The notes under the pieces are model-generated. The model was not told where the DNA came from and ran no database searches. It saw only the letters and a list, made by a program, of their open reading frames with translations. DNA of 64,000 bases from Paractinoplanes ovalisporus (GTDB taxonomy: Bacteria; Actinomycetota; Actinomycetes; Mycobacteriales; Micromonosporaceae): positions 62,001-126,000 of the forward strand of contig NZ_JAENHP010000014.1 in the NCBI RefSeq assembly GCF_016834655.1, in the 5' to 3' direction. Position numbers and translations under genes: made by a program. Below are positions 8,201 to 16,054 of this stretch, in pieces (position 1 is the stretch's first letter; every line of letters begins with the position of its first letter).

Positions 8201-8878
8201 GGCACGGTCGGCAACAACAGCCAGACCGGGTACGTGCTGGCGCTGGCGTTCGGCATGGTCCCCGCCGCTCGTCAACAGGCGGTCGCGGACAAGCTCGCGG
8301 CCAAGGTGGACGCCCGCAACGGCCACCTGTCGGTCGGTTTCATGGGCGTGGAGAACCTGCTGCCGGTGCTGGCCGACCACGGTCACGCCGACACCGCGTA
8401 CCGGATCCTGCAGCAGCCCGACTATCCCGGCTGGGGTTACATGAACTCGCGCGGCGCCACCACGATCTGGGAGCGCTGGGACGGCATCCGGGTCGACGGC
8501 TCGTTGCAGGACCCCGGCATGAACTCCTTCAACCACTACGGCCTGGGCTCGGTCGGCGACTGGCTCTACCGTGCGGTCGGCGGGGTCGCGCCGGCGTCAC
8601 CCGGCTATCGGCAGGCGCTCATCGCGCCCAGACCCGGCGGTTCACTCACGGCCGCGTCGTCGTCGCTGAGTTCCCCGTACGGCGTGACGAGCTCGTCCTG
8701 GACCCGCAACGGCAGCAAGCTGACCCTCGAGGTGGTGGTCCCGCCCAACGCAACCGCCCTCGTCAAGGTGCCCGCAGCCACGGGCGCGACGGTCAACGCA
8801 CCGCCGGAGGCCGTGCCGCAGGGGCCGGGTAGTTATTCGCTCGGCTCGGGCCGCTACACCTTCACGGTGACCGGCTAG
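5210..8878 (+). CDS. Secreted GH78 alpha-L-rhamnosidase
   Basis: The protein has 1222 residues from ATG 5210 with GAGGAG six bases upstream. Residues 1-30 are a signal peptide. Residues about 30-60 are a low-complexity linker of four seven-residue units (PEPANKA, PEPASKA, AEHASKA, PESATKA). Two homologous beta-sandwich modules start with WIWYPEGDP at about 69 and 352, with GDDTVDVWLN/GDDTADVWIN and NTLRIAVRN/NTIAIAATN in matching places. A GH78 N-terminal domain and an (alpha/alpha)6 catalytic barrel follow; DCPQRDERLGWTGD at 821-834 holds the conserved Asp and catalytic Glu region. It removes terminal alpha-L-rhamnose from pectic rhamnogalacturonan or plant glycosides outside the cell, which fits the pectinases downstream. 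Confidence 0.95.
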   Translation: MARRNLRGAFALLLATATALSTLPSPAAAAPEPANKAPEPASKAAEHASKAPESATKAAAAVNLDAAHWIWYPEGDPVQTAPAATRYLRRTFTAPTGPYTDAQLVLTGDDTVDVWLNETYLAGSPRTTDAWRQARYVDLAAALKPGANTLRIAVRNTSSGPAGLLGHLRVAASGGTVDLVTDGTWQAATTVPETWVTAKDLGPYGNGPWSRNVSAPADAASPVTLAGLTTERQTNPIGLDARKPRFGWRLVAGVNGQVQGRYQVTVGTSPGATDVWDSGQVASGQSVDVPYGGPALTSNRTYHWRVRVWDAQGRPSPWSPAARFDTGLFDPASEWQAGFVGAPVTANLTGASWIWYPEGDPVNSVPAGTRYFRRTFDRSAAGTPATLVVTGDDTADVWINGTPVSSSRRVADSWKRATTVDVTAQLRTGSNTIAIAATNTTAGPASVIAKLGSLVTDGAWKSSQTGPSGWQQPGFDDSAWTAARVSAPLGGGQWGSQVSVPSFTPYVSKGFDLAKPVARARLFATALGLHETFLNGARVTDERLAPGWTDYTKRLQYRVYDVTAKLRTGGNTLGALVGNGWYSGSLGFAGSQRYGTQPWYSARLSVEFTDGTRTDVRTDGSWTSAPSTVVADDLYHGEDQDARITSTAGTPVAVRTAAQPTLVAQVDPGVTVQQEFTPKAITQPKPGAWIVDLGQNFAGWNRLKATGPAGTKVTLRHGEILNADGTLYTTNLRAAQATDTFTLAGTGATEVFEPNFTVHGYRYVEITGYPGTVTADSLTGRAAWTDGAGTGTFTTSDPMINQVQHNILWGARSNLLSIPTDCPQRDERLGWTGDIASFAATSTFGFDTHGLLAKFADDMVDAQRSDGAFTDVAPAVIDGAGKAGWADAGVIVPYTIWQRYGDLAPADKHFAAMAKYVDYLRSTAGADLVRNHETFGDWLNVDDNTPNDVSSTAFFGWSARLVSRMAAATGRTAEAASYGTLADQIAAAFTNRFVAADGTVGNNSQTGYVLALAFGMVPAARQQAVADKLAAKVDARNGHLSVGFMGVENLLPVLADHGHADTAYRILQQPDYPGWGYMNSRGATTIWERWDGIRVDGSLQDPGMNSFNHYGLGSVGDWLYRAVGGVAPASPGYRQALIAPRPGGSLTAASSSLSSPYGVTSSSWTRNGSKLTLEVVVPPNATALVKVPAATGATVNAPPEAVPQGPGSYSLGSGRYTFTVTG

Positions 8879-8892
8879 CTCTTGGTTGCTTG

Positions 8893-8927
8893 CGCTCTCC
8901 ACGGGCACGATCAGCTCGTGGAGAGCG
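8893..8927. promoter_or_regulatory. 35-base palindrome with -10 box in its centre (copy A)
   Basis: CGCTCTCCACG pairs perfectly with CGTGGAGAGCG around a 13-base loop holding CACGAT, a leaderless-type -10. A near-copy lies at 10476-10510 (29 of 35 bases identical). It may also serve as a terminator for the rhamnosidase gene, but there is no T-run. Confidence 0.55.
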
Positions 8928-8998
8928 TATGTAAATTGCATCTACGTAGATGGCATCTACCTGAAGGCAGGCGCTGTGTTCGTCGGGCGTCATGCTGA
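8918..8998 (+). CDS. Possible 26-codon leader peptide upstream of the ATPase gene
   Basis: GTG 8918 lies six bases after a CACGAT -10 and begins with the codons MESV, as does the phosphotransferase at 10501. The frame ends with TGA at 8996-8998, overlapping the start of the ATPase gene in another frame. It could be a short translated leader or just a leftover of a duplicated promoter-start cassette. Confidence 0.25.
   Translation: MESVCKLHLRRWHLPEGRRCVRRASC
8938..8960. promoter_or_regulatory. Repeated GCATCTAC/GTAGATG element
   Basis: CATCTACGTAGATG (8939-8952) is a perfect 14-base palindrome, and GGCATCTAC follows at once, giving three half-sites in 23 bases just before the ATPase start. 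This is a good operator candidate; the ATPase gene encodes no DNA-binding domain, so the binder is unknown. Confidence 0.45.
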
Positions 8999-10415
8999 GC
9001 TGTCGCTCCTGACCAGGCGACTCGACCACATCACGCGGACGGGTTCGGGCTTGGCGGTGGCGATCCGCGGCCGTCGCCAGGTCGGCAAGTCACGCCTCGT
9101 CCAGGGGCTCTGTGACCGCTCCGGCCTCCCGTACCTCTATTTCACCGCGGTCAAGGGCGCTTCGATCACCGGGTCGACGAACCGGCTGCTCACCGATCTG
9201 AGGGCGTCGGACCTACCGAACGATCACGCGCTGCTGCCGGACACACCCCCGGGCGGCGGCTGGGGTGACACGCTGCGTCTGCTGGCCGGCACGCTGCCGG
9301 ACCAGCCGTGCATCGTCGTCCTGGACGAGGTGCCGTCGCTGGCCGAGCAGGACGACACCTTCGACGGACAGTTGCAGGTCGTCTGGGACCGCTTGCTCTC
9401 CCACCGGCCGGTCCTGCTCCTTCTCCTCGGCAGCGACCTGCACATGATGCAGCGGCTCACGGCCTACGACCGGCCGTTCTACGGGCGCGCCGACGACCTC
9501 GTCCTCGGGCCGCTCAACCTGGCCGAGACAGCCGCCGCGACCGAGCTCGCCGGGTCGGACGCCATCGACGCGCACCTGGTCACCGGCGGCCTGCCCGGGA
9601 TGCTGCTGCGATGGCCGGCGGGGGTCGGGCCCGACGACTATCTGCGCGACGAGCTCGCCGATCCCGCCTCGCCGCTGTTCACGGTGCCGGAGCAGTCACT
9701 CGCATCGGAGTTTCCCAACCCTGACGTGGCCCGGCGCGTCCTGGAGGCGATCGGCGGCGACGCCCGCGCCTTCACGAACATCGCCAACGTCGCCGGAGGC
9801 CGAGGCGAGCCGATCAGTTCCGGCACGCTGTCCCCGTTGCTGCGGCAGCTCACCGAGGACAAACAGGCCCTGGTCGTCGACCAGCCGCTGTCGACCACGA
9901 GCGGCAAACCCGCGCTGTACCGCGTCGCCGACAGCAATCTGCGCCTCTATCTCGCCGTCCTGCGTGACGTCTCCAACCTGACCCGGCGGGGCCGGGCCGA
10001 GGCGGCCTACGCCCTGTTCCACGACCGCTGGACCAGCTGGCGCGGCCGGGCCGTCGAGCCGCTGATCCGCCAGTCGCTGGAAGAGGCCGCGATCGGCGGG
10101 ATGCTGCCCTGGCCGGGGGCTCAGGTCGTCGGGGGATGGTGGAACCGCCAGTTCAACCCGGAGATCGACCTGATCGGCGCCGACCGCGGCCCGATCGCCT
10201 CGCGGATCCACTTCTGCGGGTCCTTGAAATGGCTGGGCACCCCCTTCGACAACCATGACCTGCGTACCCTCCGCGAGGCCGTCCGGCATGTTCCCGGCTT
10301 CGACCCCTCGGACACCGGGCTGGTCGTGGTCAGCCGTTCCGGCACGAACCTGGCGGACGGAGCTGTCGACGTGGTGTGGGGTCCGGAGGACGTCGTCGCG
10401 GCCTGGCAACGCTGA
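8976..10415 (+). CDS. AAA ATPase with C-terminal DUF234 (PD-(D/E)XK-like) domain
   Basis: The protein has 479 residues from GTG 8976, preceded by AAGGCAGG; VFVGRHAEL is the usual start of the family. Walker A is RGRRQVGKSRL at about 30-40 and Walker B-like IVVLDEVPSL at about 113-122. A winged-helix part precedes the C-terminal DUF234 domain. There NPEIDLIG (about 394) and SLKWLG (about 416) have the Asp and Lys spacing of PD-(D/E)XK nuclease folds. The family (archaeal-type ATPase plus DUF234) is common in actinobacteria but poorly studied; a DNA or toxin-related role is a guess. Its GCATCTAC palindromic leader is unusual. Confidence 0.85.
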   Translation: MFVGRHAELSLLTRRLDHITRTGSGLAVAIRGRRQVGKSRLVQGLCDRSGLPYLYFTAVKGASITGSTNRLLTDLRASDLPNDHALLPDTPPGGGWGDTLRLLAGTLPDQPCIVVLDEVPSLAEQDDTFDGQLQVVWDRLLSHRPVLLLLLGSDLHMMQRLTAYDRPFYGRADDLVLGPLNLAETAAATELAGSDAIDAHLVTGGLPGMLLRWPAGVGPDDYLRDELADPASPLFTVPEQSLASEFPNPDVARRVLEAIGGDARAFTNIANVAGGRGEPISSGTLSPLLRQLTEDKQALVVDQPLSTTSGKPALYRVADSNLRLYLAVLRDVSNLTRRGRAEAAYALFHDRWTSWRGRAVEPLIRQSLEEAAIGGMLPWPGAQVVGGWWNRQFNPEIDLIGADRGPIASRIHFCGSLKWLGTPFDNHDLRTLREAVRHVPGFDPSDTGLVVVSRSGTNLADGAVDVVWGPEDVVAAWQR

Positions 10416-10475
10416 CCACATCGGCCTTCGACGGTCGCCGATCCGGAGGCCGGGCGGTCAGCTCCTTGGCTCGCG

Positions 10476-10510
10476 CGCTCACCATGGGCACGATCTGTCC
10501 ATGGAGAGCG
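10476..10510. promoter_or_regulatory. 35-base palindrome with -10 box in its centre (copy B)
   Basis: CGCTCACCATGG pairs with CCATGGAGAGCG around a loop with CACGAT (10489-10494), six bases before the ATG at 10501. Compared with copy A one base pair has changed from C-G to T-A, keeping the symmetry. The right arm contains the start codon. Confidence 0.55.
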
Positions 10511-11523
10511 TGACCAAGAACCGGCAGACGGCCGCAACACTGCACGCGATGGTCGTGCGGGCCTACGGTTCCGGCGAGCTTCTGTCGTACGAGGAACTGG
10601 GCGACGGCTGGTTCAACGTGGCGTACCTGATCCGGTTGCGCGACGGTCGGCGGGTCGTCCTGAAGATCGCGCCGCCGGCCCACGTCGAGGTGATGAGCCA
10701 CGAGCGCGGGGCGATGGCCACCGAACTGGCGGCACTGCACCTGATCCGCTCCCGCAGCAGCGTGCCGGTGCCGGTGGTCGACTTCGCCGACTCGAGCCAT
10801 GATCTGTGCGACGCCGACTACTTCTTCATGCGGTACATCGACGCCGACAACCTGGGTCTACTGCAGTTGTCGTCGTCGGAGCGCGACCACTACAACGCGG
10901 CGCTGGGAGCGGTCAACCGGTCGCTGAACGAGATTCGCGGCGCGTGGTTCGGGTCGCTGACCGGGCCCGGAACGTCTTCCTGGCGAACCTGCTTCACCGA
11001 TCGCTTGGACGAGACCCTCCACGACGGCTCCATTCGTGGCGTGGACCTGGGATTCGGCTACGACGTGATCCGAGTTTTCGCCGACACCCATGTGGACGCG
11101 CTCGACGAAGTGGTGACGCCCCGCCTGATCTCGACCGATCTGTGGGACGGCAACACCATGGTGCGGGACGGCCGGATCGCCGGCATCATCGACCTCGAGC
11201 GGGCGATGTTCGGAGATCCGTTGATGGAGGTCGGTTTCGCCGGCATCGACCTCCCGGACGCGTTCGGCGATCCGACAGCTTTCATCCGCGGTTACCGCCA
11301 TCCTGCCCTGACACCGCGCTCGCGCCGGCGACGCCGCCTCTACACCCTGCTCCTGCTCCTCACGATGATCATCGAAACCGAGTACCGCGCCTATACCACC
11401 TCGGCCCAGTACGACTTCGCCCGTGCCCAGCTGCAACAGCTACTTATGCAGACGGCATCAACATCAAGGCCGCAGCCCTCGCCGCGGTCCGGTGGTGGCC
11501 TCTGGCTCGACCGCGACTTGTAG
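10501..11523 (+). CDS. Aminoglycoside phosphotransferase-family kinase
   Basis: The protein has 340 residues. The protein-kinase-like fold is visible in LGDGWFNVAYLIRL with the nucleotide-binding Lys in VVLKIAPP, in ISTDLWDGNTMV (catalytic loop, where the usual His is Ser but Asp and Asn remain), and in GIIDLERAMFGDP (metal-binding loop). The target could be a drug, a sugar or another metabolite. The C-terminus is Ser/Pro/Arg-rich. The gene is leaderless, with CACGAT six bases upstream, and shares its palindromic promoter with the ATPase gene before it. Confidence 0.85.
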   Translation: MESVTKNRQTAATLHAMVVRAYGSGELLSYEELGDGWFNVAYLIRLRDGRRVVLKIAPPAHVEVMSHERGAMATELAALHLIRSRSSVPVPVVDFADSSHDLCDADYFFMRYIDADNLGLLQLSSSERDHYNAALGAVNRSLNEIRGAWFGSLTGPGTSSWRTCFTDRLDETLHDGSIRGVDLGFGYDVIRVFADTHVDALDEVVTPRLISTDLWDGNTMVRDGRIAGIIDLERAMFGDPLMEVGFAGIDLPDAFGDPTAFIRGYRHPALTPRSRRRRRLYTLLLLLTMIIETEYRAYTTSAQYDFARAQLQQLLMQTASTSRPQPSPRSGGGLWLDRDL

Positions 11524-11726
11524 TCGAACGCGGCCCGACGATCACCGTCGCATGCGTGGCAGATGTGATGACCCGCCCTCGCCGGACCGTCCGGAAGCAG
11601 GTTCGTGCAGGTCTCGGCTCTCGGGTTTCGCGGGACGTCGCCAGGCGGGATCTGGGCCTCGCCGCAACCCCGCCTCGGGCGCGAAGCAGGCGCTAGGCTC
11701 CCTGAGTCTTTGACGACCGTCTATTG
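11524..11726. other. Intergenic region before the sigma-factor fusion gene
   Basis: I see no gene here. TAGGCT at 11694-11699 could be a -10 for the next gene. Confidence 0.4.
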
Positions 11727-13976
11727 GTGACGGTTCTGAAGGTGGTGGTGGGCGTGGCGGAGGCGACGGATGCCGAGCTCGTCGAGGCGGCGCGGGGCGG
11801 CGACCTGGACGCCGCCGAGGCGCTGATGGCGCGCTACCTGCCGCTGGTCTACAACGTCGTCGGGCGGGCGCTTGCCGGGCACGCGGACACCGATGATGTC
11901 GTGCAGGAGACGATGCTCCGGGCGATCGGCGGGCTGGCTGGGCTGCGTGAGCCGGAGCAGTTCCGGGCCTGGCTGATCACCGTCGCCATCCGGCAGGTGA
12001 AGGACCGGGCCCGCGCGCGCCGGCGGGCCGGGGACGGCCAGGTGTTCGACGTGCCGGACGTGGGCGTCGACGTCGAGGGGGACGCCGTCGACCGGGCCGA
12101 CGAGGCGGAGGAACGGCGGCGTTTTCTGGACGCGGTCGGGCGGGTCAGCCCCGAGGACCGGGCGGTGCTGGCGCTGTGGTGGCAGGAGCTCAACGGCGAC
12201 CTGACCCGGGCCGAGGTGGCCGAGGCGCTGGGGGTGACGCCGACACACGCCGGGGTCCGTATTCAGCGCATGCGTTCGCGGCTCGCCCTGGCCCACATGA
12301 CGCTCACCGCCTACGCCGCCCGGCCCCGGTGCCCCGGCCTGACCGCCGTCACCCGCGGCTCTCTTCCCGGCTCGCACGCCGCCACCCGCGGCCCTCTCCC
12401 CGCGCAGCGCACCACTACCCGCGATGCCCTCCCCGGCGAGCACGCCACCGCCCGCGACCCCCTGCCCGCCCAGCACGCCACCGCCCGCGACCCTCTCCCC
12501 GGCCGGCAAGACCTTCGAGCCGGGGAGCGGGTCTTCGGCCGGATGGTGCGCCATGTCAGGGGGTGTCCGGTCTGCCAAGCGGCTGGCCGGGGACTGTTGC
12601 CGCCGGAGTCGCAGGTCCGGGGTATCGGGGCGTTGCTGCTGCCCGCGTCCGTGCTGCCCGCGACGGCTCTGCTGGCGAAGCACGTGGGAGCGGGACATGT
12701 TGTGGCGTCGGGAGTGTTGCACCGGATCGTCGAGGCCCTGTCGATCAAGCGAGCGGCGCTGGTCGCCGCGTCGACGGCCGGCGCGGTGGCGGGGGTTGTG
12801 ATGGTGCTGCTGCCATCGACAAGGCCGGAGGAACCGCAGGCACAGCCGCCGCCTCGGGCTCGTCCGCCGGTGGTGGTCGCCCCTCGCGTGCCGGCGCCGG
12901 TGGCCTCAACGTCGCCGTCCGCTGTGACGAAGCCGGTGGCTGCGCGGCGGATCTATGTCGCCAAGGCCGGCGATGACCGGGCCGCCGGGACCGAGAGCGC
13001 GCCACTGGCCACCGTGAACCGTGCGGTCGAGCTGGCCCGGGTCGGGGACACGATCCTGCTGCGGGACGGCTTCCACCGGGTGACGGCGCCGCTCGAGATC
13101 ACGACCGACGGCACCGCGGAACGGCCGATCACGCTGACGAACTACCCGGGTGAGCGGCCCAGCATCGACGCCGGCCAGGTCGCCTCGGACGGCGCGTTCA
13201 TCACGCATCGCGCCGACCACTGGATCGTCAGTGGGCTCGACGTGTGGGGCGCGGAAGGTCCCGCGTACGAGTGCATCTCCTGCTCCGGCAATGTCTTCCG
13301 CAACCTGAGCGTGCACGGCAACGCCGGTTCGGCCTTCACGGTGAGCGGCGCCGGCGCGTCGGGCAACCGGATCGTCAACAGCGACTTCTACGACAACGCC
13401 GAGCCCGCTGGAAGCGCGGCGGACGGGCTGACCTTCGCGGCCGGTTCCGGGGCGGGCAACGTGGTGCTCGGCTGCCGCACCTACGACAACGTGGACGACG
13501 GTGTGGCGGTTGAGGGGTTCACGAGCGGGGTCACGATCGACAGTTCCTGGTCGTGGGGCAACGGCATCAACCGCTGGGGTCTCGCACGCGTCTCCGGCAC
13601 CGGCCACGGCTTCGACCTGGGCAGCGGGAAGGCCGTGCACACCGTGCTGCGCAGCGCGGCCTGGAAGAACAACGGCGACGGCTTCACCGGCGGCGGCGCG
13701 GCCCACCGCCTGACGCGCGACTCCGCGTTCCGCAACGCCGGGGACGGTTTCGCCTTCACCTCGGCGGTGCTGCTGCAGGACAGCCTGGCCCAGGGCAACG
13801 AGCAGGACATCAACGTGCCACCGGAGGCAATCGCGACCGCCAACGCAAGGCAACTGCCGGCGGAGACAGACCCCGCGACCGCCGAGGCCACCCGGCCCGC
13901 CGACGGAAGTCTGCCGCCCACGGGCTACTTGAAGAGCGGCGAAGTCGGCGCGCCCATGACACCCGCCAAGGACTGA
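11727..13976 (+). CDS. ECF sigma factor fused to ZAS-type zinc motif, TM helix and extracellular parallel beta-helix
   Basis: The protein has 749 residues from GTG 11727; TTG 11724 and GTG 11754, the latter with AAGGTGG upstream, are alternatives. Residues about 25-100 are sigma region 2 (YLPLVYNVVGRALAGHADTD, DVVQETMLRAI) and 130-185 region 4 (SPEDRAVLALWW, RAEVAEALGVTPTHAGVRIQ). A linker of eleven-residue repeats (TARDPLPAQHA type) leads to HVRGCPVC near residue 276, the HxxxCxxC motif of zinc-binding anti-sigma domains. A single TM segment follows at about 340-363, then a Pro-rich stretch. The rest, residues about 410-700, is a right-handed beta-helix like PL9 pectate lyases (IYVAKAGDDRAAGTESAPLA, GDTILLRDGFH). 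The architecture suggests one protein that senses plant polymer outside the cell and controls the pectinase genes downstream; that control is inferred. Confidence 0.88.
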   Translation: MTVLKVVVGVAEATDAELVEAARGGDLDAAEALMARYLPLVYNVVGRALAGHADTDDVVQETMLRAIGGLAGLREPEQFRAWLITVAIRQVKDRARARRRAGDGQVFDVPDVGVDVEGDAVDRADEAEERRRFLDAVGRVSPEDRAVLALWWQELNGDLTRAEVAEALGVTPTHAGVRIQRMRSRLALAHMTLTAYAARPRCPGLTAVTRGSLPGSHAATRGPLPAQRTTTRDALPGEHATARDPLPAQHATARDPLPGRQDLRAGERVFGRMVRHVRGCPVCQAAGRGLLPPESQVRGIGALLLPASVLPATALLAKHVGAGHVVASGVLHRIVEALSIKRAALVAASTAGAVAGVVMVLLPSTRPEEPQAQPPPRARPPVVVAPRVPAPVASTSPSAVTKPVAARRIYVAKAGDDRAAGTESAPLATVNRAVELARVGDTILLRDGFHRVTAPLEITTDGTAERPITLTNYPGERPSIDAGQVASDGAFITHRADHWIVSGLDVWGAEGPAYECISCSGNVFRNLSVHGNAGSAFTVSGAGASGNRIVNSDFYDNAEPAGSAADGLTFAAGSGAGNVVLGCRTYDNVDDGVAVEGFTSGVTIDSSWSWGNGINRWGLARVSGTGHGFDLGSGKAVHTVLRSAAWKNNGDGFTGGGAAHRLTRDSAFRNAGDGFAFTSAVLLQDSLAQGNEQDINVPPEAIATANARQLPAETDPATAEATRPADGSLPPTGYLKSGEVGAPMTPAKD

Positions 13977-14242
13977 CCGGGCGGCGGCTCGTCGAACCGA
14001 GGCGGCCTGCGCGATCAGCAGTTGCACCATCGCGAGAGCAGCGATGTACCGGTCCGCTTGGGATTCCCTGCAACTCGCGGAGACGTGTGCGATCGCTGGT
14101 GCCGGCGACCGTGGCCGATGTCGAGCACCGGGGTCCCGGACGGGTGTCGATTGGAGTTGGTGAATTAGTTTCGCCGCGGGTGTTATGTGGCGGGCGCTCA
14201 CACGTCTGTAACACGACCTCAACAGATGGGAGCGCTCCCAGC
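13977..14242. other. Intergenic promoter region of the pectate lyase gene
   Basis: No gene is visible. GTGTTA (14180-14185) and TAACAC (14209-14214) form an inverted repeat around the likely promoter, followed by the CebR-type box. Confidence 0.4.
14227..14240. promoter_or_regulatory. CebR-type operator overlapping the Shine-Dalgarno
   Basis: TGGGAGCGCTCCCA is an exact copy of the 14-base palindrome bound by the Streptomyces LacI-family cellulose-utilisation repressor CebR. It ends two bases before the ATG, and its GGGAG is the only ribosome-binding sequence there. Confidence 0.8.
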
Positions 14243-15955
14243 ATGTCTCGACTCAAGTCTGGCCTGGCCGCGGTTGTCGCCGGTGCCCTTGTCCTCGTGG
14301 GGCTGGTCGTGGCCAGTCCCACGGCCCAAGCCGCTGCGGTGGCGGCCTTTCCCGGCGCCTCGGGACCGGCCATGTATGCGACCGGCGGGCGCGGCGGCGA
14401 CGTCTACCACGTCACCAATCTCAGCGACAACGCGAGCAGCCCGCAGGCCGGGTCGCTCCGGTACGGCATCGCCAACGCGCCCAGCAGCGGGCGGACCATC
14501 GTGTTCGACGTGGGCGGCACGATCAGGCTGTCGCCGCCGGGACGTCAGGGGTGGCTGTCGATCGGCAAGAGCAACCTGACCATCGCGGGGCAGACGGCGC
14601 CCGGACCGGGGATCACGATCATGGGGCAGGCGACCAAGGTCACCGGCAGCAACATCGTTCTGCGGCACATGAAGTTCCGGCCGGGCAAGGACCAGGCCAA
14701 CCCGGAGTCGGCCACCAACGACGGACTGTGGCTGACCGGCGACACCATCATCGTCGACCACGTGTCGGTCAGCTGGGCCGACGACGAGGGGATCAGTGCG
14801 AGTGACGCGGCCGGGCAGATCACGGTCCAGTACGCGATCGTGTCGGAAGGGCTGAACTACGCCGGACACGCGTACGGGTCGCTCATCGGCAGTGATGTGA
14901 ACGGCTCGAACATCGCCTATCACCACAACCTCTACGCCCACAACACGAGCCGCCTGCCGCGGCTGGGCAACGAGACCGGCGCGGTGAACTACGTGGAGTG
15001 GAGCAACAACGTCGTCTTCGAGGGCAAGGGCTACAGCGGCGAGAACCAGCCGGTCAACGCCAACTTCGTGGGCAACACCTATCTGCGGCACAACTCGAGC
15101 AGCCCGGCGGTCTACACCGGCTCGTCCGGCACGACCATCTACCAGAGCGGCAACAAGGTCGACTACGACGGCGACTCCACTCTCACCAACGGCACGGATG
15201 CCCCGGCGAGCGCCTTCACCGCGTCGGCCTTCAAGTCGAGCCGCTTCACCGTGCCCAACATGACGACCGAGGCGGCGTACACGGCGTTGCCGAAGGTTCT
15301 GGACCGGGCCGGCGCGTTCTGGTGGGCCCGCGACGCGGTCGACACACGGATCGTCAGCGAGACCCGGACGACCAGCGGGACGCTGATCAGCAACTACAAC
15401 TCGTCGCAGTGGAACGCCCTCTGGAACGCCTCGGCGACGAACGCGCCGAGCGGCTGGGACACCGACCGGGACGGCATGCCCAACACCTGGGAGAGCGCGA
15501 ACGGCCTCAACCCGAACACCGCCGACCAGAACGGCGACGCGGACGGGGACGGCTACCGCAACCTGGAGGAATACCTGGACTACGCGGCCCAGGGCGGCCA
15601 GACCACGCCGCCCACGACGACTCCCCCGACCACGCCACCCACAACCACTCCCCCGGCCACGGGCGGTTGCTCGGCGAGCTATCGGACCACCAACACGTGG
15701 GACGGCGGTTTCCAGGGCGAGGTGACAGTGACGGCCGGCAGCGCAGCCATCAGCGGCTGGTCGGCCCGGTGGACGCTCGCCGGCGGCCAGACGATCAGCC
15801 AGGTCTGGAACGGCAAGCTCACCACGAGCGGCACAGCCGTGACCGTGGCGAACGAGTCCTACAACGGCGCCTTGGCCGCTGCCGCCTCGACCACGTTCGG
15901 CTTCCTCGCCACCGGCACGGCGACAACGCCCACCGTGACCTGCACCAGCACGTAA
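14243..15955 (+). CDS. Secreted pectate lyase-family beta-helix enzyme with C-terminal CBM2
   Basis: The protein has 570 residues from ATG 14243. Residues 1-34 are a signal peptide. Residues about 35-400 are a parallel beta-helix of the PL1-like pectate lyase type (AAFPGASGPAMYATGGRGGD, YHVTNLSDNA, GRTIVFDVGGTI, NLTIAGQTAPGPGI). Residues about 406-435 (DTDRDGMPNTWESANGL, NGDADGDGY) are a calcium-binding EF-hand/thrombospondin-3-like segment. A Thr/Pro linker leads to a family 2 cellulose-binding module (about 475-570; WDGGFQGEVTVTAG, ISGWSARWTL, GFLATG). It should cleave polygalacturonate while bound to cellulose in the plant wall. The CebR-type box at its ribosome site ties it to cello-oligosaccharide signalling. 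Confidence 0.92.
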   Translation: MSRLKSGLAAVVAGALVLVGLVVASPTAQAAAVAAFPGASGPAMYATGGRGGDVYHVTNLSDNASSPQAGSLRYGIANAPSSGRTIVFDVGGTIRLSPPGRQGWLSIGKSNLTIAGQTAPGPGITIMGQATKVTGSNIVLRHMKFRPGKDQANPESATNDGLWLTGDTIIVDHVSVSWADDEGISASDAAGQITVQYAIVSEGLNYAGHAYGSLIGSDVNGSNIAYHHNLYAHNTSRLPRLGNETGAVNYVEWSNNVVFEGKGYSGENQPVNANFVGNTYLRHNSSSPAVYTGSSGTTIYQSGNKVDYDGDSTLTNGTDAPASAFTASAFKSSRFTVPNMTTEAAYTALPKVLDRAGAFWWARDAVDTRIVSETRTTSGTLISNYNSSQWNALWNASATNAPSGWDTDRDGMPNTWESANGLNPNTADQNGDADGDGYRNLEEYLDYAAQGGQTTPPTTTPPTTPPTTTPPATGGCSASYRTTNTWDGGFQGEVTVTAGSAAISGWSARWTLAGGQTISQVWNGKLTTSGTAVTVANESYNGALAAAASTTFGFLATGTATTPTVTCTST

Positions 15956-15973
15956 GCCCGGCCGCGGCCGGGC
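15956..15973 (+). terminator. GC-rich hairpin after the pectate lyase gene
   Basis: GCCCGGC-CGCG-GCCGGGC starts directly after the TAA stop. There is no T-run, which is common for actinobacterial terminators. Confidence 0.5.
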
Positions 15974-16054
15974 CCGACAAGCACGGCCGCGGATCCGCCG
16001 CCTCGCCCGAGCAACGTTCTCGTCGAGCGCGGTCGCGGGCAGAAAGCCCAATCG

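Noticed and set aside
5180..8536. Very long open frame on the minus strand opposite the rhamnosidase gene
   Set aside because: It is a high-GC shadow with Arg/Gly/Val-rich repetitive translation and no domain; the plus strand encodes a complete GH78 enzyme.
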